Shown here piece after piece: positions 14,504-26,376 of a stretch of 64,000 nucleotides of DNA. Origin of the DNA: Climacium dendroides (lineage: Eukaryota > Streptophyta > Bryopsida > Hypnales > Climaciaceae); contig OX467084.1 of the NCBI GenBank assembly GCA_950106755.1, forward strand, positions 37,575,213 to 37,639,212. The letters are read 5' to 3'. Every line of letters starts with the position of its first letter. The first letter of the stretch is position 1. The position numbers and the translations under genes are program-made. A model generated the notes under the pieces. The model had not been told where the DNA came from. It did not search any database and saw only the letters and a list, made by a program, of their open reading frames with translations.

Positions 14504-16384
14504 ATGGCTTCTTCACAGTCTTCGGTCAACAGTCAGGTCTAGGCTTTGTGTATATTTAAGTTTATGTTTATGATTATGTTTGTGCTTTGAACAAATTCAT
14601 GTTGTGATTATTTAGACTTTGAGTTACATGCTTTATTCCAAGTTCTTTTCAAGTGAAAATGATAGCAAGTGAAGTGGTCTGCAGATACCTGGTACAACCT
14701 CACTGACTTCATTTCTGTGTGATTTGTCTTTGGGACGGGTACAGGTGAGGACCACTTCCTCTCGAAATTTACTTGGAGCATTATGGTTTTACAGGGATTG
14801 TTCCTATCTTCTCAAAGTTAATTATGTTACTACTTGTAGTTGATGTGGGAGTATTAGTGACAGAAATCAGATTTTGGTGATATGGTATACTCATATGCAC
14901 AGTTCCTTGCAAAACTTATGCATCAAGTTTACCTCTGTGAAATATTAAGCCTTAGAAGTTGGGCTGATTTTTTTCTCTAAAGGCAGCTTTCTATGACTAG
15001 TAACTTTTAGAAAAACTACATTGTGATGGGACTGAAAAAATTAGATAAGTACTCTACAAGAGATGTTCCAGAAAAGGTTTGTTTCGTACATGATCCATGA
15101 AGTATTGGTGAAATACTTCTGCTTATCTAGTTTTTTCCTTACTACCACAGAATGATTTTTCTTACTTCGAGTTTTCTTGTAGTGTGCTAAAGCAGGTCCT
15201 TCGTGGCATCCTGAGCTAACACAACTCGGATACAGAGACCCTCTGCCAGCACCGATAGCAGGGGTCCAAGCTACGCTTGTAGTAATCGATCAGGATGAGG
15301 TCCACGCCTTTATCCAAGAGATTGACTTAAGAGCTATCACAGCAGCAGGAGCTGAGGGTGAGTTGCTACTTCTGCTTGCTATTCTCGATCTATCACAATG
15401 GACTAGGATCTTTGAGGTGTCTTCTGATCCACAGTTGGCTTTGAATCAATTAAAAGAGCTACATGCCGCACTGCTAGATATTTTAAATGCAGACGAAGTT
15501 GAGCTAGAGACTGCGAAACAAGACACTACAGTGGTAGAAGTCGTAGTTAAGCACGCTAATAACCAAGCCGAAGAGATTCTACTGCTTTCCCAGCTAGCTA
15601 TTCCCAAACCTGGTACGTTCAGCCACCCGTTTCTTGCTAAATTAAGCATTGATGAGGCTCATAAAGCAGCGCTCGAGGACTTCCAGGAAACTATTGTCTC
15701 CACACAGTTAGAACGTGAACAGGAGTCTTTAGTAGCCTCGGGTAAGCACTTGGCTATTTCCTTTGTACCTCAGCGAACAATAGAGGAACAAGCTGCTGCC
15801 AAAGATCATAGAGTTTGGTCTATTGGCAATATTAACTCCCTAGCACCCATTCTCCCCTCGACCTGGAGGATTTGGGCTGGCTTACAGGAAAAAGAGATGG
15901 AAGAATGTAAGGAGTTTGCCTTACACTGCAAACAATACATTTCTAATGGTCACAACTTAGCTAATGCCTTTGCATTGTATAACTGCGAGGAGGGGTGCAC
16001 CGGCTTGGTTTTGTGGTGTTCTGACGTACGGTGTGAAAGTTATGCATTTTTGAGTTATTTTTGGTTCTCAAAAATTAGAAAATTAAATTTATTTATATTT
16101 TGGTCACAATCTTGATAACGTCAAAAAACCCTTGCTGAGGACGGGTGCACCAGCTTGGTTTTGTGGTGTTCCAACTCATAGTGTGAAAGTTATGCATTTT
16201 TGAGTTGTTTTTGGTTCTAAAAAAATTAGAAAATTACTTTTACTTTTGTTTTGATTGTGGCAACGGCATAGGCCACGCTAGTGAAGATTTAGGTATGTAC
16301 ATACCTGGCATTAAAGAGGAAGGGCCGTTGACAAATAAAGTAGGGGGAGTTGGTCGAAAAGTATTTAAAAAATCCGGCTCGTGA
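14504..16384 (+). pseudogene. unrecognised three-exon gene-like frame, interrupted by a repeat insertion
   Basis: I do not recognise this protein. Exon 1 (14504-14536) reads MASSQSSVNSQ. Exon 2 (14685-14744) follows CTGCAG and ends CAG|GTGAGG. Exon 3 opens at 15183 after TTTTCTTGTAG. All junctions are phase 0, although the exon 1 donor (GTCTAG) is weak. Exon 3 stays open for 267 codons of complex sequence before the repeat, with helix-rich segments such as ALNQLKELHAALLDILNADE. At about 15981 the frame runs into a two-monomer repeat and reads through it to a stop at 16113-16115. Immediately after the repeat, 16283-16384 encodes another coding-like segment, EDLGMYIPGIKEEGPLTNK plus a basic end and stop, which looks like the displaced C-terminus. 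Base composition is more balanced than the surroundings. It could be a host gene, a transposon gene or an integrated viral relic. There is no evidence of expression. Confidence 0.45.
15981..16282 (-). repeat. two-monomer copy of the 152-bp repeat inside a coding-like exon
   Basis: Two monomers begin near 15986 (GAGGAGGGGTGCACCGGCTT) and 16138 (AGGACGGGTGCACCAGCTTG). The element's conserved head lies at 16262-16282 (plus GCATAGGCCACGCTAG), so it is in the same orientation as the 13081-13632 copy. It lacks its A-rich tail on this side, so it is truncated or rearranged. It splits an otherwise continuous coding-like sequence. Confidence 0.6.
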
Positions 16385-17229
16385 AGGGGACGTTCGTGAA
16401 AGACACTTGCTGTTAGTTTTGCAAGATGTGGTCATAGGGGCGTTCAGACTAAATTGGTAACTTCAGTTCACTAATAGTGAGCGCTGCGGATGGAGGCCAC
16501 ATAGTAATGGTCATTCACACTGCAGTGGCGATCGTAATTCATGAGTGGATCCTGAAGGCTCTCATTGGAGCCATTGCTTGCTTATATTCAATTCTTCTAC
16601 CTCTGCACAATTTGTTGGCACTCATTTTTCAATTTCTTATTCATTGAACAATGTGTTGAGTTTTTCTTCTCTATATGCTAGCATACTTTGTTCGCTTTGT
16701 TGTTTGTTTTCCAAATGGTTAAGGCTTCCTTGAATCAGTTATGGCCATAGAGAGAGTAGCTTGAATTGTGGCATCGAACGTTGGAGCTGAATAGACGTCG
16801 TGTAGTGTAGTAAAGGAGTTTATTTAGGGTTTTCAAGTGGGTCTATAGCAGCTTGTAGTGTAGTGCGATTGCAACGATAACGTCAGAGGATGCAATGAAG
16901 GTGTTTGTTTAGGGTTTTCATGTGGGGTTGAAGCAGCTTGTAGTGGAAGACTTGTGATTGTAGTGACAACATCAAACATATACTTCTCTTGCCAACTATA
17001 GGTTTTTTCCTTCCATGTGCACTACACTTTGCCCTATAGTCGTAACCGCAACCTTCGTGTCTGCATATGTTATAGGTTGTTTGTTTTGAGTTCTGATGGC
17101 TACGGTTGTGTTGTACTAGGGTAGGCCAACAAGATCCTGAAACAACGACATTGAACGACGGAGTAGAGTAGACGCAATGAAGTATAGACGAGGTGCCGAT
17201 TTGGGGTTCCGAAGTGGAGCTAGGACAAC
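16385..17229. other. gene-free stretch with degenerate short repeats
   Basis: Two related blocks at about 16816-16870 and 16900-16965 share TTTAGGGTTTTCANGTGGG and AGCAGCTTGTAGTG. A third, weaker one is near 17197. No protein is recognised in the open frames on either strand. Confidence 0.35.
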
Positions 17230-17447
17230 TTGTTATTGTAGAAAGAGCGTTTGCTGCATCAACATGAACTAGTTTGTAATAGCTCATGATTGCAAAAAAA
17301 CATCTACAACATCAACGTGAAGCAAGCTAGGACACCTCGTGATTGCAGAAAAAACATCTTCAACATCAACGTGAAGCGGGCTACGACACCTCGTGATTGG
17401 AGAAAGAACATCTTTAGCATCCATGTGAAATGGGTACTCATGTTGCC
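17230..17447. repeat. 54-bp minisatellite, three good and one weak copy
   Basis: Units start at 17287, 17340 and 17394 with TGATTGCANAAAAAACATCT, followed by CAACATCAACGTGAAG. A diverged unit precedes them from about 17230. The period of 53-54 bp is a multiple of three for most units, so it reads as a repeating peptide (NIFNINVKRATTPRD-like), but nothing else supports a gene. Confidence 0.65.
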
Positions 17448-18114
17448 ATCTGTGTATTTTCCCCCTCCATGCATACTGCTTTCAATCTTGAAGTCATCAC
17501 CGTTGCCACTATGTCTGGGAATGTCATATAGTTTGTTTGGCCGTTTTTGTACAATGTAGTGATTTTCTGCACACGGATTACTTTCAATGCGGCTTTGATA
17601 GACGTACTCAATATTTGCGCAATAGCTCTCTTTACTGCCCTTTTTCCGCATATACCTTCGTTGACTTGCCATCCTTTGGTTTTGAAATCCTGTCCAGCAG
17701 AAAACATTTTTTTTTTGGAAAAACTATGACAAGCCTTCTTTATTCTCATTGTTCTCACTACAACAAAAGCAGTGTTTTATGACTGCAAAATATGACTGCA
17801 GTGAGTCGTAAAATCAAAAAATACAACTCACGCAGAAATCACTGTAGATGACTCGGAATATGACTGACTCCAGTCGTTTAGAAGCAGTCGCTTTAGACAT
17901 CAGTCATATTGGCAGTCATATTTTCCGAGGGGTATAAATACCCATTTTTAGCCATAGTATGCCAACATGGCGTATACTTTGACTTTCCTAGGGAAGTTTT
18001 GATTTTTTCTTGAGTTGCCCGGGCAAACAAAAAAATCCTACGTGGAATATGACTATGATCAGTCATATTTTTGGATGACGTGGAATATGACTAAAGTGAG
18101 TCATATTTTGTAGT

Positions 18115-18385
18115 GATGTAGAATACGACTCTCGTCAGTCATATTTTATGGAATATGACTGAGGTGAGTCATATTTTGTAGTAATGTAGAATACGACTCT
18201 CGTCAGTCATATTTTATGGAATATGACTGAGGTGAGTCATATTTTGTAGTGATGTAGAATACAACTCTTGGCAGTCATATTTTATGAAATATGATTGAGA
18301 TGAGTCATATTTTGCAGTGATGTAGAATACGACTTTTGTCAGTCATATTTTATGGAATATGACTTCTGTGAGTCATATTTTTGGC
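18115..18385. repeat. 68-bp tandem repeats inside the CACTA element
   Basis: Four units start at 18115, 18183, 18251 and 18319 with GATGTAGAATACGACT (small variations). Each contains inverted GTCATATTTT / AATATGACT words. These amplify the subterminal motif. Confidence 0.8.
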
Positions 18386-19076
18386 TTCATGAAGTTGCAA
18401 GTAGCTTCCAATGTCTTTGTTTCAACTTTTGATGCCTGTATATACAATTAAAGAAATGAAAGGTTAGTTTTTAGTGATTGAACAACAAAGCCTAACCTTC
18501 AAAGACTTACAAAAACACAAAATATTTAGCTCAAGTTTAGGATAGAAAGAATAAGATTAATGATGGAAGAAACAAGAAAAAGAAGATAAGTATTAAGAGT
18601 TAACAAGAATCAAAAGTTAAGATGCAACAAGGAATAAAAAACAACAACTAAGACACAACAAGAAACAAGAAGCAATATAAAACAAGAAACAACAATTAAG
18701 ACACAATATGAGGCAACAATTAAGACATAAGAACAAAGAAAAAGCAACAACTAAGACACAAGAAAAAACAAGAAGCACCAACTAAGACATAACAAGAAAC
18801 AACAAGAAATGAGAGTATAGATACAACAAGAACAAAAAAGAAGCAAGAACTATAAAACAAGAGGAAACAAAAAAAAAAGAACTAGAAAGAAGAAAGAGTT
18901 CAAATGCAAGAGAAAGAAAGAGTTCAAATGCAAGAGAAAGAAAGAATTTAGATGCAACAATAAAAAACAAGAAGCATGAACTAAAGAGCAACAAGAAACA
19001 AGAGTTAAGATGCAACAAAAAACAACAAGTGAGAGTTAAGAGACAATAAAAAGTAAGAAAGAAGAGCCACAAGAAG

Positions 19077-19226
19077 TGACGGCTAGGGTTTCAAAACCCT
19101 AAAAAATGACGGCTAGGGTTTCAAAACCCTAAAAAATGACGGCTAGGGTCTCAAAACCCTAAAAAAGTGGTGACTAGGATTCAAAATCCAAAAAAGTAGG
19201 TGACTAGGATTTTAAAATTTTAAACA
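19077..19226. repeat. 30-bp palindromic tandem repeat inside the CACTA element
   Basis: Three near-identical units, TGACGGCTAGGGTTTC followed by AAAACCCTAAAAAA, are joined to two degenerate ones. Each unit holds the inverted pair AGGGTTT / AAACCCT, which resembles the plant telomere motif and could form a small hairpin. Confidence 0.75.
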
Positions 19227-19556
19227 ATGACTTCTCTATATTTTTTTGGAATTGCCCAAATTTTTCTTGAATTGCTGAAAACAAAAAAAAATCACTATTA
19301 TATGAAAATATTAGTGATAATATGACTCAATGTTCCCAAACATGTTCCCTATGTTCCCTATGAAGTACTTTGATATTCCTAATGGCCGTATAGTATACGC
19401 TTGTGACGTACAAGGCGTAAAAATGACTGACAGTCATATTTTGCAGTCATATTTCTCCCCAAAGTGTTGGCCTTCAAGAATATGACTGCAAGCAGTCGCC
19501 AGTCATCCTCAGTCATAATTCTGCAGTCACAAAACACTGCCATTGTTGTAGTGTCT

Positions 19557-20375
19557 TACATTGCCGTCTATCCACTATTATTTAGTTTCTCCTCTTTGTG
19601 AAATACTGCTCTTCTTCTCTGCTTGATTTCTTGCTATCTGCAAGTATGCACCATGTATTGCTATTTGTTGTCTTTTTCCAATACCTTCATCCCTTCCATG
19701 TTCTTACTCCATTTTTGGTGTTCCACCAGAAAAATAGATTTCTTCAACGATGCTGCCAACAGCATTCCATTCATTTGCTCCTTGCTTGTTCTACTTTTGT
19801 CTACCCATCGACAATTGCAGCTCTAGACAGAATAGGATTCCAACAGAGACGATGATACAGATGCCGTAGCCTTCTCGGACATGATTAACAGCTCCACTGC
19901 ACCTACTAAAATCGTCACTTATGTAGCTCTTCCACGCACGAAAACAAACTAATTTGGCAATGCCCTATTCGATTCGTTTGACGTCCCACCATCCTTTCAG
20001 TCAATTTCATCCAAGAGCCAGTGCGGCCTTACGATTCTTGGCGCTTGAGCAATTGTTGTGGTGTTTTGGATGGGGCCTTGGGACACTAGATCAACCCTAG
20101 GTCCACAGCTTGATTTTCTAGGTTCCTCTTGGATCAATATGACAACTACAAATGGGTAAAGATGTTTTGTCTCTCTAAAGTTTTTGTTTTCTCATTAGCT
20201 GAGCTTCTTCTACCTTCAATCCAACGACAGGATACTAAGTACTGGCTGTCCATCCTACCTGTTGCTGAAACCAACAGATTTCTGTTAGATTTTGATCGGA
20301 TCAACGCAACCAAAACAACAGAGAAACGAAATTTTCTAGTAGTGTGTAGGTCTTGTCTTTTCTTGTTTGCAGGTC
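19557..20375. other. flank between CACTA element and trihelix remnant
   Basis: The sequence on the two sides of the CACTA insertion (17546-17752 and 19557-19860) is of similar, fairly complex composition. It may be the decayed 3' part of the gene remnant at 20376-20896, but the minus-strand translation has many stops and no recognisable domain. Confidence 0.3.
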
Positions 20376-20896
20376 TTAGCAGTGTGGTGGATGCATGCTT
20401 GGATGTCGATCATACCAACAGTGTAAACTGCAAAAGATGTCCTCTGAAAGTGAACGTAGGAGTTCATGTGCCTTCTTCTCAGCAGTAGTCATAGTCTAGT
20501 AGTCCAATCCATTTGTCCCGTTCCACGCTAGGAAGTCTACCACGTACTTGTACTCAGGTATTATCTAGTTCCATTTGCTTTTACAAACGGGATCATCTCT
20601 AGGACAAGGTGAGACTCCAACTTTCATTACCTGCGCACTAATGCGAAGCCACTTCGTAGAGTCATAATTCATTAGATCACGTGCATCAACAGTGTCTAAT
20701 TCTTCATTGAACAGTTGTCGCTTCGCTTCTATCAAAGTTGAGATTTCTTGAGGTAGCCAATTGGGCCTTAGATCTTTTCTGGCTAGTTTAGGTGGGGTTG
20801 AAGAGGCTTCCATGCTGACTACAGTGGTTGGTACTAGTGCTAGTGATGTGGAAGTGGTTTGGATGGCAATGGGCCAAATCAGTTCACTGGAAGTTC
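20376..20896 (-). pseudogene. trihelix / Myb-SANT-like DNA-binding protein remnant
   Basis: On the minus strand a frame begins after a TTTTGTAG acceptor at 20896 and contains NWLPQEISTLIEAKRQLFNE, then KWLRISAQVMKVGV and VCKSKWN. The spacing of the W, E-LI-AK and CKxKWN positions matches the trihelix (Myb/SANT-like) fold of plant transcription factors and of some transposon-derived proteins. The same frame continues past a TAG at 20565-20567 with IIPEYKYVVDFLAWNGTNGL and past a TAG at 20496-20498 with TMTTAEKKAHELLRSLSEDI, ending at a TAA at 20376-20378. The stops sit where Gln and Trp codons would be one transition away. It is interpreted as a dead gene or gene fragment; upstream exons were not found. 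Confidence 0.5.
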
Positions 20897-23800
20897 CTAC
20901 AAAACAATAACAATCTAGGTATTCAACTTCTAGCCATCAAGTCTCAACACCATGGACCTATAGAAAGTGTATAGCTAATGTACAGTAGTTGTTTTACAGA
21001 AAGGTTCACTATTCAATTGTTCAATCTACATTGAAGTTCGTAGTAATGGCCCAAAACAACCATGTGCAGCTCATGAAAATTCTCATCGTTACAAGTTGGT
21101 ATGTGGGCTTCATCATGCTTGAACAAAAGTCTCTCTTTTAGTGGACCTAATCTTCAGATGTAAGAGACGAGGTACTCTATAAATATTGGAATGTAGAAGT
21201 GGTGGCCTATGGGTGCTTTATGAGTTGTTAGTAGTAGAACTAGTTTCCTAACATAGATGGTCGCCCTCTGTAGGTAGACTCTAACTGCACTGTGGGTTCT
21301 ACGAACTCTACCAACTCTGTGAAGAAAAGCGTTCACAAATTCGTCGTTGTACAACTTAAGATTGCACTGGAATTGTTACAAGTTCTATAGTATTGAAGAC
21401 AACACAGAAAATTATATGTTGAGATTCATTGTACAAAAGTGATTTTACTCTTATAAGGTAGCTATATGATTGCAGTCTAGAAAATCAGTCACAATGACCA
21501 TAGTCCGAATGCTACATATTATTGTTTCATCATTTTTTTCTACTACTAGCAGTAGTTACTGGACCTTGAAAGTGAGTTCATTCAAAGAGTTGGTAATGAC
21601 AATGGGACAAAGCAAATTTCAGAGATAAAGGTTACAGAATAGTGCCTGCAGTGCTAGACACTTGAATATGGCAAAAGTTCTGTCATTGATCCATTTCCAT
21701 ATACTTGCACACATAAATCATAAAGAATCAACACATGCAACAACAACAGATCAAGTCGAAGGAAATCAAGTTACAACACCATGCATGCCATGCACTTAGA
21801 AGGCACCAACTTGATCACTGTAGAAATTATGCAAGCAATATGAATTTGCGAAAATCGAAATCTTCTATTGCGCTCGACAGTACATCCATGAAGATCCTCT
21901 TCACAAAATTAATATACTCAGAAACCTTTGTATTGTTTGCTACAGTTGTTGTTTATTACACTACGTTGGCACTATCAGTATTCACTTCAACAGCGTACAA
22001 CAATAGTTGTACATACTAATAAAATTTGATAGCATACAGTAGTAGTTGTACGTATTTATAAAATGTGGTATAACTTAATTGCCCTCCAAGACTCCCATTA
22101 ACAAAAACCAATTAGCAATGTCAGAAATCTACGTTTCATGAAGATTGAGGTCCTATTGAAAGTCCGCCGTTGCTACTTCCGATTAAAAAATTGGAACCAC
22201 TATCACCTATAAAACCACCGCTCTCTCAAAGTGTTGCATAAGCGTCCAGATAGGATCGGCATTTCTTAATGCACGGCAATGCAAACAACCACTCTGTTTT
22301 CTTTCTAGTATTGAATATAACTCTGACTTGTAACACCAAGTGTGGACTGGCCTTTAGTGAAGGTGGGCATCTACATGCTTCCACAACTTATTTTGTGCCA
22401 GCACATGCATTTTCATTTGTGCATATCCTTCTTCAACCTACCTCCATTTTTTCCATATTCATCCTTAAGACCTCAACCCTTAGTTTTATGGCTTAATTTA
22501 GAATTATAAGTTCCATAATAATTTTTTTTCTTTAACCTTGGAGCACTCCAACGTCCAAAAACTGGATGACGTACAAAGTTGACGAGCCGCGAAGGATAGA
22601 GAAACAAGAGATTTCAATCATCCATTTTTCTGAGAATTGCCGCATAGTTGCCACACGGGTTATAAATGCAATAGAGGTGATGGTGACAATATTAGTAACT
22701 ACATGAAGAAGGGAAAAATGTATTTGTATAAACATGTATGGTTTTCAAGAAAATTTCTATGCGCCCAACAAAATGGAAGTTATGCCTGAATGGAAGTTAT
22801 ATCCAATCCTCATTTGGGTACAAAATTATAGTAATGTAGGGGTTCATCTATACGTTAGTTGTAGAAAAAATAATACACAACATTTAATAAAAGAAATGCA
22901 TAAGATAGGTCCCAACATCCTCTTGAAAGTTGTGAACATTGAAGAGATAGAATATCAAAGTGCCACTTATCATGAAATAATCGATAAGTAATATTATAAT
23001 AGGAATAGACAAAAATGGCAGTTTGGCAAACGTCACCCTACAAATGTGGGAGCCATATTCAATTGATTTCCTGACATAGCCGTTCATATTTGTTAGTGCT
23101 CCCTCAATTATCTATTTGTAATATAGTCATCATTGGGCAAGAATGACTTCAATTTTGGTCACTGGAAAAAGAGTGTTTGTGGGTGTCATGTGAAAGGCTC
23201 ATGAATTACAAGCTCCCCAGTAATGCAAGTTGTCAAGTATTGCCGAAGAAATTTGTATGGATGTATTGCTCTTTTGAAGCTCTTGAAGCTACAAATTTTC
23301 TCATATTTTTTAGACCATTCAATAGTTTTGACTTGATTTCTACTAAAAATTCCAATTGTCCAACATGGTCAATAGAGTTCTTTCCCCAATCAAATTCATG
23401 ATCTCTACAAACAATAAAATTTTGCTCATTTTCAAATCAATTTTCACGAATATGCATCCTTCCACTCTAAATCCTACAATTACCTATTCTATCCTCAAAA
23501 TCAATTTTTCAGCATTCATTATTGAAATGTTTCCAGTTTCCACATGACTTGTTGCATATCCAATGACTCTAGTTGCTCCAGGGTTGATTTACAAGATGAA
23601 ATAGGAAAAACTCCAATACCTTAGAAGGTGGCTTCGAAACTGAATGTATGTTTGGATTTGTGTAATTACAATTAAACTAATAAGATACATTTTACTTCAT
23701 TTCTCATGAAGCTTTCAAAGTTGGATGAACTCATGATCTACTTCCCACCTTTCATTCTACATTTTTGATGTTTGAATTGATCAAGAAATTGATTCTGTAG

Positions 23801-24240
23801 GACTTAATTATTGTAAATCTAAAATAGTATAAGGTACTATTTGATTGTTAAATACTCTACCTTAGGTAGAAAACCAATATGAAAGAAATGGGATCCTTTT
23901 TGTGTTTGGAAAGGTAAAAAATCCTTAAATCTTGCAATGCTTAGCTTGTTAGTATGCAACTGTGCACTTACACTTAATAGTTCACAATAATTAGAATCAA
24001 GTTTGTTAGGGAATGCACTTGATTTTGTATTATATTTATACTCTTTAAATATCCAGATATAAAAAGAATCAAATGTTTAGCCTTTAAAAAGATCTCAAAA
24101 TCCATTGTTTGGATGCTCCAAGGAACATGATCATTGTTGCTATGATTGTGAGATGGTATCCAAAGCAATTTCCATTCAAAAATGATTGTCCTGAGCAGAG
24201 ATGGTGAAAATACTTCAATTCAAGACATTTAGAGGTGATG
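20897..24240. other. AT-rich stretch without recognisable genes
   Basis: Several 60-95-codon frames exist (for example plus 21735-22019 and 22734-22991), but none has a recognisable domain, splice context or codon bias. The 22734-22991 frame is of fairly complex sequence and could be another remnant. Confidence 0.35.
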
Positions 24241-24377
24241 CTAAGAATTGGAGAAGGTTTAGAGCTAAAGATTTATATAGGTTTGAAGAAAATTGTATGT
24301 GCATAGTTTTATAAAAATCAAACTTCTATGATCACCTCTCAAAGATACAAAGATTTTTCTATATAAAAGATGGACAA

Positions 24378-24845
24378 TTGGTGGTTCAAACCATGGGTAT
24401 AAACAATACTCTAAAGGTTGTGGCAAAAAAGAGATCAAAGAATATTAATGTTCCTACACGTGACAACAAAGAATGGCTAAGTATTTTGGTATGTATTAGT
24501 TCTATTGGAACTTTCATACCTCATTATTCATTTTCAAGGGAACACATCTTCTCAAAGATTACGTGAAATTTTGTGGATCATGTGTTGCAATGAATGTTTA
24601 AGACAATAGAAAGGTTACAAATGAGATATTATATGGTTTGGCTTAATCACTTTAAGCTAAATGTTCTAATAGTTGTGAGTAAACATTATGAGCATTTCTT
24701 TAAGCTAGATGGCCAATGTAGCCATTTTAGTACCACAATACTTGATACATGTCTCAAGATGGAATTGGAAGTCATTACAATTCCTTCACATTCATCACAT
24801 CTTATGTAGCCTCTAAATGTCTCATATTTCAAACCTTTTAATCCC
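24378..24845 (+). pseudogene. decayed pogo/Tigger-like DDE transposase fragment
   Basis: A single reading frame carries VVAKKRSKNINVPTRDNKEW, LSILVCISSIGTFIPHY, KLDGQCSHFSTTILDTCLKM, ELEVITIPSHSSHLM and PLNVSYFKPFNPS. This is the order seen in the DDE domain of pogo/Tigger (CENP-B/jerky-type) transposases. The second catalytic Asp is kept (LDGxxSH). The third, normally in PLDVxxF, is Asn. In-frame stops at 24564-24566 (TGA), 24591-24593 (TGA) and 24807-24809 (TAG, before PLNV where Gln is usual) confirm it is dead. Weak similarity may continue to about 25300. Terminal repeats were not identified. Confidence 0.6.
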
Positions 24846-26086
24846 TCACCACCAATCCTCTGAACATTTGATCAACCACAACCATTGTGCTTTCAATGAT
24901 TTTTTGGCTTCTATTTCGTACACCGGAATAGATTTGAACATGCAATGTGAAATTTTTTTGACAAGATTTTGTGAATAGGAAGGAGTGAACAATACAAAGG
25001 ACCCATTAATTTTTTGGATCAAGAATGTGCAACACTTATGCATGATTTGACTTTGAATGATGTTGTTGCTTATGGTGACGAGCTGACCTACGATTTGATA
25101 TGTATGCAACTGGTGAATGGAGGTTGTTAGTTTTGTCACTTGAAGTAGACATTGGATAGTTGGTAAAAGTGTGTTCTTGTCTTGCAAGCGCCAAGTTCCA
25201 TTCTCATGAAGAAATAATGCATGCACAAATAGACTAGGTTGCAAGTTCACAATATGTGGTAAAAGAAGATCCATTGATTGAGCAAGCAACAATGTGTCAT
25301 GTTTTCTCAACTACATTGTAAAGTGGAGAAGGTGGCACATCCAAAATTGCACAAGATTAAAACAACAAAGTGGTTCTTTCACCACCAACATTGATTCATT
25401 AGCAAAACACCACAACCAATTACTTAAATGATGGTTTCCAAGTGCAGTACCACTATAGAAATTGATCAACCACAAAGAACTTTAAATGTGCATTTTCCAT
25501 CAATCTTCAATTGAATTCCCTCTCAAATTTGGTACAAACTTGCAAAGACCACGCAACAACTTTGAACAATCACTCCAAGTCAATCCACTTCAATCCACCT
25601 AATTACATTGCAAAGAGGGATCCAAAGCTATTATTGCACCAATGGTCTACAACAAGCATCTCTTGGTCACTTTGCACTACACAAGGCAAATTGTCCTTAC
25701 AACAACGCGGGGTCCATTCAATTCAGAGGCTCTGGAATTCTCTCTTGCATGATTGGAAATCTAAAGAACATGCAGCAAAGCTCTCATCCCTTTACCGAAT
25801 TTAGTCTCTAAACCACTTATTGTCAATCATCTCTAAAATTGACATGTATTTTTCTAATTTGCAGAGGATAGATTTTGTCCCCTTTGGTGATGAGGGATTA
25901 AATAATATCTTGAAGAGGATAAAACAACTATGGCACTACAAAATCCAAATTAAAATGACATTGTTATTTTGAAACCCACCCTAGCTCAAATGGTGGCAAG
26001 TGCATTAAACTGATCTCTTAAAACTATATGTTAAAATAGTAGGTTTTAAAACATTGATTAAAAATATTCCTTGAGTAAGCCAACTG

Positions 26087-26091
<5 letters not shown>
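24846..26091. other. AT-rich stretch, possible tail of the transposase remnant
   Basis: The plus-strand frame of the transposase remnant can be followed discontinuously through stops to about 25250. Beyond that, two overlapping frames at 25511-25811 show no recognisable protein. Confidence 0.3.

Positions 26092-26128
<37 letters not shown>
26092..26128. repeat. (TA)n microsatellite, about 18 units
   Basis: An uninterrupted alternating TA run of about 37 bp. Confidence 0.95.
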
Positions 26129-26131
<3 letters not shown>

Positions 26132-26376
26132 TCTTTTCAAAATTGTATATGGATGTCCATTAATGGTTGAGATGGGAATAAATAGATAGCATGCATCTTT
26201 TTTGTGAATACAACAACAATGTATAAACACCATGGGCTAAATATACCTCAATTATCAATCTACCTTAGCCTTTACATGTGAAAGATGAAGAGGTGTAACA
26301 AATACTTTAAGTGAAGATGGTGATATTGATAAAGAAGTATTATATGAAATTGCTAACAATGTAATTAACCAAATTC

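Larger units (their letters stand above)
17756..19553. mobile_element. non-autonomous CACTA (En/Spm-type) transposon, 1798 bp
   Basis: The left end is CACTACAACAAAAGCAGTG and the right end, inverted, is CACTACAACAATGGCAGTG. The TIR similarity continues through TTTTATGACTGCA. A 3-bp target duplication, TCT, flanks it (17753-17755 and 19554-19556). Both flanks are packed with short subterminal words (AATATGACTG / CAGTCATATT) in both orientations, as in CACTA elements, where they bind the element's regulatory protein. The interior has no transposase frame, only tandem repeats and an A/G-rich tract at 18500-19070. Mobilisation would need a transposase from elsewhere. Confidence 0.92.

Noticed and set aside
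18782..19072. 96-codon minus-strand frame rich in Leu/Phe/Ser
   Set aside because: It is the complement of the A/G-rich low-complexity tract inside the CACTA element and not a membrane protein.
24846..25310. 154-codon minus-strand frame next to the pogo-like remnant
   Set aside because: The plus strand continues the transposase-like order here; the minus frame shows no family resemblance.
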